A stretch of DNA of 64,000 nucleotides, from NCBI GenBank assembly GCA_965203735.1, contig OZ241909.1, positions 2,976,001 to 3,040,000 of the forward strand, given 5' to 3'. Numbering within the stretch: position 1 is the first letter of the stretch; each line of letters begins with the position of its first letter. Shown in pieces: positions 9,393 through 18,289 of the stretch. A program made the translations under genes and the position numbers. The notes under the pieces were generated by a model that did not search any database, was not told the DNA's origin, and saw only the letters and a program-made list of their open reading frames with translations. This DNA comes from Bin55 sp965203735. GTDB taxonomy: Bacteria > Pseudomonadota > Gammaproteobacteria > Pseudomonadales > Azotimanducaceae.

Positions 9393-10614
9393 GGAAATCT
9401 ATCTTGTCAAGGTCGGCATGACCATGAAAGAGGGCACCGTCGACGAATGGTACGTATCTGATGGTGAGTCTGTTGACGAAGGAACGAACCTCTATAGATT
9501 GGAGACGGAAAAAGTCAACATGGATGTGGAAGCTGAGGTCAGCGGAACGGTTAGGCACATCGTTGAAGCCGGTTCCACACTAGAACCCGGCGACGTGATT
9601 GGCTGGATCTTCGAAGCGGGCGAAGAAATACCGGAAACGTTGCCGGTTGGCAAACCGAATCGAACAATAGCGATAGCGGAAGAGTCTGCGACTTCGGCGA
9701 GTGATTCAAGCACTGCACAAGCAGCAGCGAGCAAGCGAGACCGACGAGGTGAGGCGGAGGCTTCGAATCGTCGCTCAACCAGAATCGCCGCATCTCCCGC
9801 AGCGAGACGGCTGGCCGAAGACTTGGGAGTCGAGCTAGCCAGTGTCGTAGGTACCGGACCTAGAGGCCGAATAACACGCGAGGATGTGGAAGCTGCAGGC
9901 AAGACTTCATCTGCGACTGTAGCCGGCCGTCGCGTTCCCTTAACGGGTCTCAGGGGAACCATCGCACGTCGAATGTCCGAGAGTCTGCGAGACACTGCCC
10001 AGCTATCTATGAGCATGGAGGTGCGCATGGACGGTTGCATAGACCTGAGAACAAAACTCAACGAGCAATGGAAGGAAGAGAACGTCCGTGTCGCCTACAC
10101 GGACTTGATTCTTGCAGCTACGGCGAGCGCCCTAACCGACCATCCCTTGATGAATTCGTGCATCGTGGGAGACCAGATCGTTCTGTTGGACTCGATCAAT
10201 ATAGGAGTCGCGGTTGCACTGGATGAAGGTCTCATCGTGCCAGTTGTGCACGACGTGGGATCAAAAAATCTCAAGGACGTAGCAAAAGAGGCAGCAGACT
10301 TGGCGTTAAGAGCTCGAGACGGCAACCTAACGGTCGATGAAGTGAGCGGAGGCACCTTCACGGTATCCTCCCTCGGAATGTACGGCGTGGACTCTTTCAC
10401 TCCGATTCTCAATCCGCCCCAGACCGGGATTCTGGGAGTCGGTGGAATCTACGACGGCATCCAGTGGAGCGGCGACAAGGCAATAAAGACCAGGAGCATG
10501 AAACTCTCGTTGACTTGGGATCATCGTGTCCTCGACGGGTCTCCAGCAGCACAGTTTCTGTCAAGAATCCGAGAATTGCTGGAGCGACCGGACAGTTTGC
10601 ATTCGACAGACTAG
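9385..10614 (+). CDS. acoC: Dihydrolipoamide acyltransferase, E2 component
   Basis: The domain order is a lipoyl domain at residues 1-80 with the lipoylation lysine K43 in ETEKVNMDVEAEV, an Ala/Ser/Arg-rich linker (~95-130), a peripheral-subunit-binding domain (~132-170, RIAASPAARRLAEDLGV and GRITREDVEA), and a catalytic domain ending with the active-site motif DHRVLDG (379-385, H380). The single lipoyl domain suits an acetoin or branched-chain type complex. It accepts the acyl group from E1 and transfers it to CoA. It closes the operon and is followed by the feo promoter. Confidence 0.9.
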   Translation: MPKEIYLVKVGMTMKEGTVDEWYVSDGESVDEGTNLYRLETEKVNMDVEAEVSGTVRHIVEAGSTLEPGDVIGWIFEAGEEIPETLPVGKPNRTIAIAEESATSASDSSTAQAAASKRDRRGEAEASNRRSTRIAASPAARRLAEDLGVELASVVGTGPRGRITREDVEAAGKTSSATVAGRRVPLTGLRGTIARRMSESLRDTAQLSMSMEVRMDGCIDLRTKLNEQWKEENVRVAYTDLILAATASALTDHPLMNSCIVGDQIVLLDSINIGVAVALDEGLIVPVVHDVGSKNLKDVAKEAADLALRARDGNLTVDEVSGGTFTVSSLGMYGVDSFTPILNPPQTGILGVGGIYDGIQWSGDKAIKTRSMKLSLTWDHRVLDGSPAAQFLSRIRELLERPDSLHSTD

Positions 10615-10682
10615 TCCTTCGGAGCACTGCAAACAGAGGGTCTCCTGTTGACCACACGAATTTCGCGAGTGGTTCATTGCTC

Positions 10683-10712
10683 TTGACACTAGGAGTTGCT
10701 TTGACTTAGAAT
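10683..10712 (+). promoter_or_regulatory. feoAB promoter
   Basis: A consensus -35 TTGACA (10683-10688) and -10 TAGAAT (10707-10712) are separated by 18 bp. The predicted start near 10719 lies about 30 nt before the feoA ATG. Confidence 0.7.
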
Positions 10713-10717
10713 CTAAA

Positions 10718-10732
10718 TAAGAATAATTCGCA
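10718..10732 (+). promoter_or_regulatory. Fur-box-like operator at feoA
   Basis: TAAGAATAATTCGCA matches the 7-1-7 inverted repeat TGAGAATnATTCTCA at 12 of 14 defined positions. A second perfect half site, ATTCTCA, follows at 10738-10744. The site covers the predicted transcription start, where Fur would repress feoAB when iron is plentiful. Confidence 0.55.
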
Positions 10733-10750
10733 ATATCATTCTCAATTGAT

Positions 10751-10978
10751 ATGAAATCTTTGAGTGAGCTACTCCCCGGCCAGTCGGCTACCGTAGTCGG
10801 CTATACAAGCGACGCGAGCCATACCAAGAAACTCAAGAGCATGGGCATAGTCCCTGGCACGACTATTACCGTCGAACGAATGGCACCACTTGGCGATCCC
10901 CTTCAGATCATTTTTCGCGGGTACAGCTTGGGAGTAAGACGCAACGAGGTTGACTGCATTACCGTCAATCCTCACTAA
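10751..10978 (+). CDS. feoA: FeoA ferrous iron transport accessory protein
   Basis: The 75-residue protein is an SH3-like FeoA: it starts with MKSLSELLPGQSATVVGY, continues with LKSMGIVPGTTITVERMAPLGDP and ends with YSLGVRRNEVDCITV, all typical of the family and its usual length. FeoA is a small cytoplasmic partner needed for FeoB-mediated ferrous iron uptake. It is the first gene of feoAB, 6 bp before feoB, behind a sigma70 promoter with a Fur-box-like site. No feoC is found. Confidence 0.95.
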   Translation: MKSLSELLPGQSATVVGYTSDASHTKKLKSMGIVPGTTITVERMAPLGDPLQIIFRGYSLGVRRNEVDCITVNPH

Positions 10979-10984
10979 CTCCAC

Positions 10985-13075
10985 GTGACAACAATTGCGT
11001 TGGTGGGCAATCCCAATAGCGGCAAGTCCACTCTCTTCAACGAACTAACAAAAAGCCACCAGAAAGTTGGCAATTGGTCTGGCGTTACGGTCGAGAAAAA
11101 ATCAGGCTGGTTCAACTTTGAAGGCAAACGACACGAAGTAATAGACCTACCTGGTCTCTACGACATCAACCTGTCCGACTCCAACATCGGTGAGGATGAA
11201 CGTCTCGTTAGAAAGTTTTTAACCGAGCACGATGCGGACGTGTATGTAAACGTCGTTGATTGCAACAGCATTCAACGTGGGCTATTCCTTACAACCCAGC
11301 TACTCGAGCTTGGAGTTCCCACGGTGGTTGTTCTTACCATGATGGATGTAGCGCGTCGCAATAAGGTGCAGGTTGATTCCAGTCTTCTAAGTGAACGATT
11401 GCAATGTCCTGTCGTCGAGGTTGCAGCCAAGAAAAGCCAGGGACTTGACGAGCTACGCTCCGCCATATCTAAGGCTATTGCAAGCGACTTAGAGAAGCTC
11501 GACTCTGACGATATGCGCTACAAGTTCGTCGACGAAGTAGCACTCGAAGCGCAAAAGCAAACGCAAAGAGCTCCAAATTTCACGAAGCTAATAGACAAAG
11601 TTGTACTCAATCGCGTACTGGCGTTCCCGATTTTTCTCGCCGTTATGTACCTGATGTTCTTTTTCGCGATTAATTTCGGGTCTGTATTTATCGATTTCTT
11701 CGATCTTGTAGGCGCGATCCTTTTCGTAGAAGGTCCCAGCTTCTTGCTTTCGAGCATCAACACTCCAGAATGGCTCACTGCTCTCATCTGTCACGGCATT
11801 GGCGGTGGCGTACAACTCGTCGCGACGTTCATTCCAGTTATCGGCACATTGTTTCTTGCGATGACACTGCTTGAAGACAGTGGGTACATGAGCCGAATTG
11901 CGTTCATTCTCGACAAGCCAATGAAGAGAATCGGAGTTCCCGGAGAAGCCTTCGTGCCTCTGATCGTGGGCTTTGGATGCAACGTACCTTCCGTAATGGG
12001 AGTAAGAAACCTCAAGAGTCGTCCCGACCGAATTCTCGCCACGATCATGGCTCCTTTCATGTCCTGCGGAGCTCGTTTGACAGTTTATGCTTTGTTTGCC
12101 GCAGCATTCTTCCCTACGAATGGTCAGAACGTCGTTTTTGCTCTCTATCTACTCGGGATTCTTGTTGCGGTCGGCTCAGCCTGGTGCGTGCGCAAATACC
12201 TTGTACCTACGACTTCGCAGTCTTTCTCACACGAACTACCTACCTACCACTTGCCAACCGTTCGTGGAATATTCACACATACATGGCACCGCCTCAAAGG
12301 GTTCGTTCTTCGAGCGGGCAAAGCCATCGTGCTTGTCGTGGTGGTGTTGAACATGGCTAGTACCATCGGAACCGATGGGTCGATGGGTAACGACAACAAG
12401 GAGAACTCCATACTTTCTTCGTTTGGCCGACTAATTACTCCTGCCTTCCACCCTATGGGTGTGGAGAAAGACAACTGGCCAGCTACAGTAGGGATATTCA
12501 CAGGTATGTTTGCGAAGGAAGTGGTTGTTGGAACTCTCGACACGCTTTACAGCCCACCGACCAACACTGACGAAGAATTCGATTTCGGTGAAACGCTCGG
12601 AGAAGCAGTCACATCGATTCCCCAAAACTTCATGGCTCTGAGTGAGTCCGTTGCAGACCCTCTTGGAATTGCAGTCGAAGCCGAGGATAGTGTGGAAGAA
12701 GCTGCTTCGAGCCATCAGGTTGAAATTAACACAGTCCAAGCCATGCAGTCGCTTTTTAACGGACAACTGGGTGCTTTTTCCTATCTCGTATTCATACTCT
12801 TGTACATGCCCTGCGTGGCAACCATTGGAGCGATTTACAAGGAGCTGGGTTCTTTCTGGGCTTCGTTTAGTACCGTTTGGAGCGTTGTGATCGCATACTC
12901 AGCGGCTGTCACGTGTTATCAGATAGGAATGCTTGGCACAACGCCAATTCAGTCTCTAATCACTCTGGGACTTACTGTCCTTCTGGCAGCATCCGCATTT
13001 GCCTTCTTGATTTTCTGGGGTCGCAAACAGGCACCGGAGGAAGACCGACTCATACAAGTCGCGCAGATTCCATAG
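10985..13075 (+). CDS. feoB: FeoB ferrous iron transporter
   Basis: The 696-residue protein begins at GTG. An N-terminal G domain has the P-loop GNPNSGKS at residues 8-15, then the switch region GNWSGVTVEKK and the DLPGLYD motif. The membrane part carries several helices with the paired gate segments (for example GCNVPSVMGVRN and MAPFMSCGARL, then GIFTGMFAKEVVVGTL). This is the standard inner-membrane Fe2+ uptake GTPase; the length is slightly below that of E. coli FeoB. It is cotranscribed with feoA. No C-terminal FeoC-like extension is present. Confidence 0.96.
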   Translation: MTTIALVGNPNSGKSTLFNELTKSHQKVGNWSGVTVEKKSGWFNFEGKRHEVIDLPGLYDINLSDSNIGEDERLVRKFLTEHDADVYVNVVDCNSIQRGLFLTTQLLELGVPTVVVLTMMDVARRNKVQVDSSLLSERLQCPVVEVAAKKSQGLDELRSAISKAIASDLEKLDSDDMRYKFVDEVALEAQKQTQRAPNFTKLIDKVVLNRVLAFPIFLAVMYLMFFFAINFGSVFIDFFDLVGAILFVEGPSFLLSSINTPEWLTALICHGIGGGVQLVATFIPVIGTLFLAMTLLEDSGYMSRIAFILDKPMKRIGVPGEAFVPLIVGFGCNVPSVMGVRNLKSRPDRILATIMAPFMSCGARLTVYALFAAAFFPTNGQNVVFALYLLGILVAVGSAWCVRKYLVPTTSQSFSHELPTYHLPTVRGIFTHTWHRLKGFVLRAGKAIVLVVVVLNMASTIGTDGSMGNDNKENSILSSFGRLITPAFHPMGVEKDNWPATVGIFTGMFAKEVVVGTLDTLYSPPTNTDEEFDFGETLGEAVTSIPQNFMALSESVADPLGIAVEAEDSVEEAASSHQVEINTVQAMQSLFNGQLGAFSYLVFILLYMPCVATIGAIYKELGSFWASFSTVWSVVIAYSAAVTCYQIGMLGTTPIQSLITLGLTVLLAASAFAFLIFWGRKQAPEEDRLIQVAQIP

Positions 13076-13094
13076 CAACGTTCGAACTCACGGC

Positions 13095-13114
13095 TAATCT
13101 AGAAACCTAGATTA
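13095..13114. terminator. Hairpin between convergent feoB and ankyrin gene
   Basis: A perfect 8-bp stem TAATCTAG/CTAGATTA with loop AAAC lies between the two convergent gene ends. It has no clear T tract and is AT-rich, so terminator function is only possible. Confidence 0.35.
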
Positions 13115-13115
13115 C

Positions 13116-14210
13116 CTAGACATTCTTGAGGAAATCCACGACTTGGGTCTTCTTCCTCTTTCGTGCCAGATCTAACGGTATATACCCATCGTTGTCTTTG
13201 ACATTCGTGTCTCCGCCGTGGTCAAGAATTTTCTGAAGCAAGTTCGGTTTGCAACCATACATAGCAGCGGTATGTAATGCAGTTCTCCCGTCGGAGTCCT
13301 GCAGATCGACTCGCGCACCATTGTCCAACAGCCATGGCACCAATTTAGTCCTTCGATAGATCAATAGATCCTGGATCGGAGTGCGTCCTGCAAATTTGAT
13401 ATTCCAGTCGGCATCGAACTGGTTCAGCAATTGAACAATTTCCAGGTCACCCAAGTAGGTCGCAGCGAACACTGCAGGATTGGGATTCGCGCCATGTTCC
13501 AGAAAGAAATTGATGAGTTCAACATTTTGTGAGTAAGCGACCGCGTACCACAAGGCGGTAGCTTCAAATACTTCTCCCTCGTCGGGGATTTCCTGTACCT
13601 CATCGACATCGTGACCAAAGTTAATCAATAGTGCCGCACACTCCAATGAGGAAAAAGCACCTACTTCCCGCCACATTCCTGATAGTGCTACATAGTGCAA
13701 AGGAGTTCGACCACTTTCGTCTACATCTACAGACAATCCCTGCTCACGGAAAATCTCCTCGAGCAAGGAAGTGTCGTGAAGAGCTGCTGCATTGAAAACG
13801 TTGAAGTCATCAGCATGATCGCGAAGAATATCGACCAAAGTTGGAAGCGGACCTATGGTTGCGTATGCCAACGGAGTCAAGTTCATGGGGCCCGCGCTAA
13901 TAGCGGGATTCGCACCGCGATTTAGCAACAAGGTAAGAGACTTGGAATGTCCTTCATGCTTTGGAATGGTCTTGTGGTATTGCGCGATTCGCGTCAGCGG
14001 AGTGTGTCTCGACGCTGTACCTGCCACTTGATTCGGGTCGGATCCAGCATCGAGCAACATTTCGATACATTCACTATTGCCGTAGAAGGCCGAGTCACAC
14101 AGAGGTTTCCAATGTTCGACCACCCTTGGATTGGCTTGAAGCTCCTTGCGTACATTCGCCAAGTTTCCAGTAGCTATTGCTGTGCAGACCTGTTTATATT
14201 GGATACGCAT
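13116..14210 (-). CDS. Ankyrin repeat protein
   Basis: The 364-residue protein consists of ankyrin repeats. Typical units are ECIEMLLDAGSDPNQVAG, GRTPLHYVALSGM, ELINFFLEHGANPN, VPWLLDNGARVDLQD and DGRTALHTAAMYG, and the chain ends with NDGYIPLDLARKRKK. No signal peptide or catalytic domain is seen, so a cytoplasmic protein-binding role is inferred. It starts 4 bp after the stop of the DUF418 gene, so the two are almost certainly cotranscribed. A second ankyrin protein at 42610-43653 is likewise the last gene behind another minus-strand gene. Confidence 0.9.
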   Translation of the reverse strand: MRIQYKQVCTAIATGNLANVRKELQANPRVVEHWKPLCDSAFYGNSECIEMLLDAGSDPNQVAGTASRHTPLTRIAQYHKTIPKHEGHSKSLTLLLNRGANPAISAGPMNLTPLAYATIGPLPTLVDILRDHADDFNVFNAAALHDTSLLEEIFREQGLSVDVDESGRTPLHYVALSGMWREVGAFSSLECAALLINFGHDVDEVQEIPDEGEVFEATALWYAVAYSQNVELINFFLEHGANPNPAVFAATYLGDLEIVQLLNQFDADWNIKFAGRTPIQDLLIYRRTKLVPWLLDNGARVDLQDSDGRTALHTAAMYGCKPNLLQKILDHGGDTNVKDNDGYIPLDLARKRKKTQVVDFLKNV

Positions 14211-14214
14211 CGCT

Positions 14215-15519
14215 CTATCTCATGGCTATGGCTCGTTGTGCAAGTTTCCCGTACGTGAGCTTTCTCCAGACCCACTCAAGGGGTCCGTACTTGAACTTGG
14301 AAAGCCATATCGGACTATAGATCAGTTGCGCCAGCCAAATGAACGCGACAATGATGTACAGCTGTGCAAATCCCATGGATCCGAATAGACCAAAACCGAT
14401 AAACAGCGAGTTGCAGATCACCGTATGCATCACGTAGTTTGTGAGCGCCATGCGACCGACAGCGGCCAAAGAGTTGCGCACCAACGTCCATACTTGCAAC
14501 TTGCAGATCAACATTACTATTCCGATATAGCCGATGCCAGTAGCAATTCGCCCAATGTCATATGTCCACATGTAATAAGGAGCTACATTGTTGTTTGCTA
14601 AAGAGTGAGAGACCTCCCACCAGTTGACCAAGTAGCCAATCGCAAGTCCACTCAGTCCTATGCAAACATAGAACAATACGGACCGAGATGCATCGAGTAC
14701 TCGCCATCGGTAGAGAGCCATTCCGATCATCATGAGCATCAATACGTCCCAGAAGAGCATCAAGATACCGTTCTTTGCTTGCATCTTGATCGCATCTTGA
14801 GCATTAGGAAGAAACGCCGTGAAGAAACCGGAGCTTCGTTCTTGAATCTCACTCTGTATGTATTCTGGAGACACATCTCCCATCGCCATACGAAGGTCTT
14901 CTATTTGCTCTTCGCTAAAGTACGCCGCTGCAGGGTGTGTTGGATCATCGACCACCTCTTCCACTAACTCCATGCCAAACATCACGAAAAGCCGCATGAG
15001 ACCCATGGCCAAGGCAAGGATGCCCGCCACAATTAGCAGCCTTCGGGGTGTCCAGTTGCGCATGAAATAGAGAAGCAAACCGGCGACGCCGTAGAAGAAG
15101 AGGATATCTCCTGGCCAGAAGAGGATATATGCATCAATCAACCCAAATGCTATTAGCCACAGCGTTCGGCGATAGTAGAGCCGTACGCCATATTGAGCAC
15201 GTTCGCTTGCCATGATGCGACTTAGGAACAGAAGCACGCCAGCTCCGAACAACATCGAAAAAATCGCACGTTGAGATCCTTCCAAGGCAATCCAAGCAAC
15301 AAAAAAAGTGATCCAATCAGCTTGACTCGCAGGACCCAATAATGCGGGATTCAATGACGCCACTGAAGGTAACCCGAAGCCGAAAATATTGATCGTCAAT
15401 ATCCCCAGTACAGCAACCCCTCTCAACACATCGATCGAATCAATTCGTTCGGATGTATCAACGGGACCTATGGTGGTGGAATGTTCGGTAGGCGCTTCGG
15501 CAAGTGTTTCACTACTCAT
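14215..15519 (-). CDS. DUF418 family membrane protein (YeiB-like)
   Basis: The 434-residue protein has the N-terminal hallmark RIDSIDVLRGVAVLGILTIN and about ten hydrophobic helices. The C-terminal DUF418 region (SLAAVGRMALTNYVMHTVICN, then LIYSPIWLSKFKYGPLEWVWR) is well preserved. YeiB/DUF418 proteins are inner-membrane proteins related to acyltransferase-3-type enzymes and are of unproven function; acyl transfer to exported molecules is a guess from fold similarity. The ankyrin gene follows 4 bp downstream. Confidence 0.9.
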   Translation of the reverse strand: MSSETLAEAPTEHSTTIGPVDTSERIDSIDVLRGVAVLGILTINIFGFGLPSVASLNPALLGPASQADWITFFVAWIALEGSQRAIFSMLFGAGVLLFLSRIMASERAQYGVRLYYRRTLWLIAFGLIDAYILFWPGDILFFYGVAGLLLYFMRNWTPRRLLIVAGILALAMGLMRLFVMFGMELVEEVVDDPTHPAAAYFSEEQIEDLRMAMGDVSPEYIQSEIQERSSGFFTAFLPNAQDAIKMQAKNGILMLFWDVLMLMMIGMALYRWRVLDASRSVLFYVCIGLSGLAIGYLVNWWEVSHSLANNNVAPYYMWTYDIGRIATGIGYIGIVMLICKLQVWTLVRNSLAAVGRMALTNYVMHTVICNSLFIGFGLFGSMGFAQLYIIVAFIWLAQLIYSPIWLSKFKYGPLEWVWRKLTYGKLAQRAIAMR

Positions 15520-15619
15520 TGCAACTGCTCTCTTGGTTGTTCAGTTCGGAGCTTTATTCAACGGCTGAATCGTATGCTGCCCGCACACCTACAAATCACA
15601 GACGATGCGTGGGACAGGT

Positions 15620-16612
15620 CTAGACGTTCCAGTTGCTCCACACATTGTCTGCTGTTGCAGCTACGTCCTCGCGAAAATTGCGAGTGTCCACCCAATACTG
15701 GTAGAGTGGACCTGGACCATACCGCAGATCGTCATAGTAGGACAATCCCACCCGTTGATAGTCGCAAGGAATGAGAATTCGTACAACTGGTTTCTTTTCT
15801 TCAGCGGAGTAATTCACACCCGCTGAATGCAGCATTCGCGGATGCCAGAAGACCACATCTCCCGCGTGACCGGAAAACTCGACTGGAATCGTATCTCTCA
15901 ACACTTGATCCCGCACCTGAGCAAAGCACTTCCCGTTTTGATCCGAAATGTGACTGGCGTGAACATAGTCCCAACACTTGTGAAGTCGAGTATGGGACCC
16001 AGGCCAGACGGCGAAACCACCGGAATGTGGAGGAACGTCGCCGGCAAAGACCATTGCGGACAAGTGTGCTGCCATATAGTCACCGTGGGGACCCAGCGCC
16101 CAACGTTCCTCTGGTGGTTTGGGAAAGATCGCGTATACGCCGCGAACTCTTCGGGCAAACTCGATTGGTGATCCTAATAGCGAAGCCGCAACGGTCCTTA
16201 TGCCTGGGTGATTGGCTATTCGGTCTACCAAGAAGGACTGAGTGCCAAGCCCATTAGCACCACGCGAACGCATTTTCCAATTCCCTCGATGCAATCGGCC
16301 AACTTGATCGACGTATTCTTCAAGCCACTTTTCGTGGGGATAGTCGACCCAAGTTCGCGGATCGTCCCGAGCCATGATGCCTCGCGGGACGTTGTTCCAA
16401 AGTAAGTCCACCGCTTTCTGCAGTGCTTCTTTGTCGTCTACGAGTCCTCGTTTGACAAGAAATCCTTTCTCGACAAAGTGTGCGACTTCATCAACGTTGG
16501 GTTGCCATTCCTTAGAGGACTCCGCAAGATCCGAGTAAATCCTTGGTTCGTGTACGCGAACGTCCTTGTCAACCGGTTGTCCCGATGCGTGACCTTGGTT
16601 GTACTCGTTCAA
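15620..16612 (-). CDS. Phytanoyl-CoA dioxygenase family protein (1)
   Basis: The 330-residue enzyme belongs to the PhyH group of Fe(II)/2-oxoglutarate dioxygenases. The metal triad is visible as H176-G-D178 in GPHGDYMAAHL and H262 in WHPRMLHSAG. An arginine in VVRILIPCDYQR is a candidate for 2-oxoglutarate binding. It starts at TTG with AGGTG 7 nt upstream. The substrate is unknown: PhyH homologues hydroxylate lipids, osmolytes and small metabolites. It lies 136 bp downstream of the MerR-TPR gene on the same strand, which could regulate it. A second PhyH protein is encoded at 30726-31928. Confidence 0.85.
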   Translation of the reverse strand: MNEYNQGHASGQPVDKDVRVHEPRIYSDLAESSKEWQPNVDEVAHFVEKGFLVKRGLVDDKEALQKAVDLLWNNVPRGIMARDDPRTWVDYPHEKWLEEYVDQVGRLHRGNWKMRSRGANGLGTQSFLVDRIANHPGIRTVAASLLGSPIEFARRVRGVYAIFPKPPEERWALGPHGDYMAAHLSAMVFAGDVPPHSGGFAVWPGSHTRLHKCWDYVHASHISDQNGKCFAQVRDQVLRDTIPVEFSGHAGDVVFWHPRMLHSAGVNYSAEEKKPVVRILIPCDYQRVGLSYYDDLRYGPGPLYQYWVDTRNFREDVAATADNVWSNWNV

Positions 16613-16648
16613 TGCATTTCACCTATGAACTGGAGTGGTATTAATGCT

Positions 16649-16658
16649 ACCTATAGGT
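16649..16658. promoter_or_regulatory. ACCTATAGGT palindrome upstream of the dioxygenase gene
   Basis: A perfect 10-bp palindrome sits about 36 bp upstream of the TTG start at 16612, and a half copy (ACCTAT) lies at 16621-16626. It could be an operator; no protein can be assigned. Confidence 0.3.
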
Positions 16659-16748
16659 GCTCCTAAGCGCAACGAATAGAGTCGTCCACCGCAAACATAA
16701 GAGCACATCCAAGAATAGTTGTGTAGTGTGCCGCCTGTTGACGCAGAA

Positions 16749-17609
16749 CTATTCTTCCAGCTCTTTTGACCGCTGGAGATGCCGTTGCGCGGCAACTTCA
16801 TCGCCTAGCAATTCGAAAATTCGAGCCAAGTTGTGATGCGATTGCGACATATTGGGAGCGTTGCGATAGTGCTCCATCGCGAGCTCGAATTCTTCGAGCG
16901 TGTCGAAGATCGTCCCCAAGTTGTAGCTGGCTAGTTCACTGCTAGGAGACAATTGCAGCACTCTCTCGTATAAACGTTTTGCTTCAGGCAGTTTCTCATC
17001 CAATTGAAGCAATCTACCCAAGTTGAGATATGCATTGATGTTCTTATCGTCCAAGCGAATCGCCTCTCGATACGCTCGGTTCGCACGTTTTGGTTCCTTA
17101 ACGGACTCTAATTCCATTCCAATGTTGAACCAATCTTGGCTCGTCAGGTTCTCCTTGGATAGGTGCTGATCCAAGTGTCTGAGCAATGATCGCAGTTCCG
17201 CCTCCCTAACGGGAAACTCTCTTATGTTTCCCTTCTCTTCTTCTTTCTCGCTGTCAAAATTGAGGAGGGTCTGGCCCGTTTCCGGGTTCCAAATGGTTTG
17301 CCGATCATGAACGACAACCTCGGAACCGAGTGATTGAACATTTACAGCAGACAGTGGCTGAAGTGGAGAAAGTGCCTGTATTGCGGAGATTCCTCTAACG
17401 ATTTTCGACAAAGGCACGTCTCGGTCTAACATGCTCTTAATTCGTCGAAGTACAACTATGTCTTGAAAAGAGAATTCGAAGCGATTGCGCACGCCGCGTT
17501 GTGGCTTAACAATTCCCTTGCGTACCACATTCTGTATCTGGCGCAAGGTGAGAGAGGTGAGCCGGGCTGCATCGGCAGTTGTAATTGCCTTGATCTTCCC
17601 TGGTCTCAC
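16749..17609 (-). CDS. MerR-type HTH protein with C-terminal TPR domain
   Basis: Residues ~7-75 form a MerR-like winged helix (ITTADAARLTSLTLRQIQNV, GVRNRFEFSFQDIVVLRRIKSML). After an acidic linker with EKEEEKGN (~122-129), residues ~150-286 contain tetratricopeptide repeats (DWFNIGMELESVKEPKRANR, NAYLNLGRLLQLDEKLPEAK, ASYNLGTIFDTLEEFELAM). The chain therefore couples DNA binding with a protein-binding TPR tail in place of a small-molecule sensor. The start is GTG. It lies upstream of the dioxygenase gene on the same strand and is divergent from the secreted-protein gene at 17861, so both are candidate targets. Confidence 0.8.
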   Translation of the reverse strand: MRPGKIKAITTADAARLTSLTLRQIQNVVRKGIVKPQRGVRNRFEFSFQDIVVLRRIKSMLDRDVPLSKIVRGISAIQALSPLQPLSAVNVQSLGSEVVVHDRQTIWNPETGQTLLNFDSEKEEEKGNIREFPVREAELRSLLRHLDQHLSKENLTSQDWFNIGMELESVKEPKRANRAYREAIRLDDKNINAYLNLGRLLQLDEKLPEAKRLYERVLQLSPSSELASYNLGTIFDTLEEFELAMEHYRNAPNMSQSHHNLARIFELLGDEVAAQRHLQRSKELEE

Positions 17610-17820
17610 GTCAGTTTTGGCGGGTTCCCGTATCGCACTCTGTACGATATCACTGAACTAATGTTCAATTTTAACAGCCGATAGTGCAAGATACAAGAAA
17701 AATCAACTGATTTGGAAGAGTCCGTTTGGACTTGGGGTCAATGTAAAATTCAAGCTGTCTCGAATCTATCTTGACCTTGCAGGTATTGCGGATCGAGCCT
17801 CAGGTTCGGACTGAATCTCC

Positions 17821-17838
17821 CTGGTGCAACGGCACCAG
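17821..17838 (+). other. Leader hairpin before the small secreted protein gene
   Basis: A perfect 7-bp stem CTGGTGC/GCACCAG with loop AACG ends 22 nt before the ATG at 17861. It may stabilise the transcript; no known riboswitch is recognised. Confidence 0.35.
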
Positions 17839-17860
17839 AAAAGTTATTGAGAAAACACCT

Positions 17861-18226
17861 ATGAAATTACAAGAGTCCTTCAACAAGATGATTGCAATTG
17901 CAGCAATCTTTTTGGTCGCTGTTTGCTCCCAGCTAGCAGTTGCGTCTGGTTCAGCCGGGGGCGGGGGCGGCGTGAGCAAGTTTGGCCAAATGTACACTCA
18001 AGGCAAATCTGTTTTCTTTAAGAAAATTGCCTGCGACAACGACTGTCCGCTAAGCCGAAAGGACGTGAACAAGGAAAAGGCAAAGCAGATCGTGACCGCA
18101 ATTCGATCCCGAGATGCACTTGGGAAATCCGAGTCGGAAATGGATGAGGTTGTGTCTCTACTCAATGATTCGGAAATTGAGAAAGTTGAGCACTATCTGG
18201 CACGGCGTTTCAACATAAAGGAATGA
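17861..18226 (+). CDS. Small secreted protein with CxxxC motif
   Basis: The frame extends further upstream, but the ATG at 17861 gives a clean signal peptide (KMIAIAAIFLVAVCSQLAVASG), so a 121-residue precursor is called. The mature part starts with a glycine-rich segment (SGSAGGGGGVSKF). It has two cysteines in IACDNDCPLS, spaced like a disulfide or metal site but not a CxxCH haem site. The rest is charged and helical with a conserved-looking DVNKEKAKQIV. A periplasmic location is expected. It sits 63 bp before an outer-membrane protein gene on the same strand, which suggests a joint envelope function. I do not recognise the family. Confidence 0.7.
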   Translation: MKLQESFNKMIAIAAIFLVAVCSQLAVASGSAGGGGGVSKFGQMYTQGKSVFFKKIACDNDCPLSRKDVNKEKAKQIVTAIRSRDALGKSESEMDEVVSLLNDSEIEKVEHYLARRFNIKE

Positions 18227-18289
18227 TAGTTCGTCCCAACGTTGCCAACACTACTGCATTTTGATTCGAATTGGTTAAGAGAGGAACAA

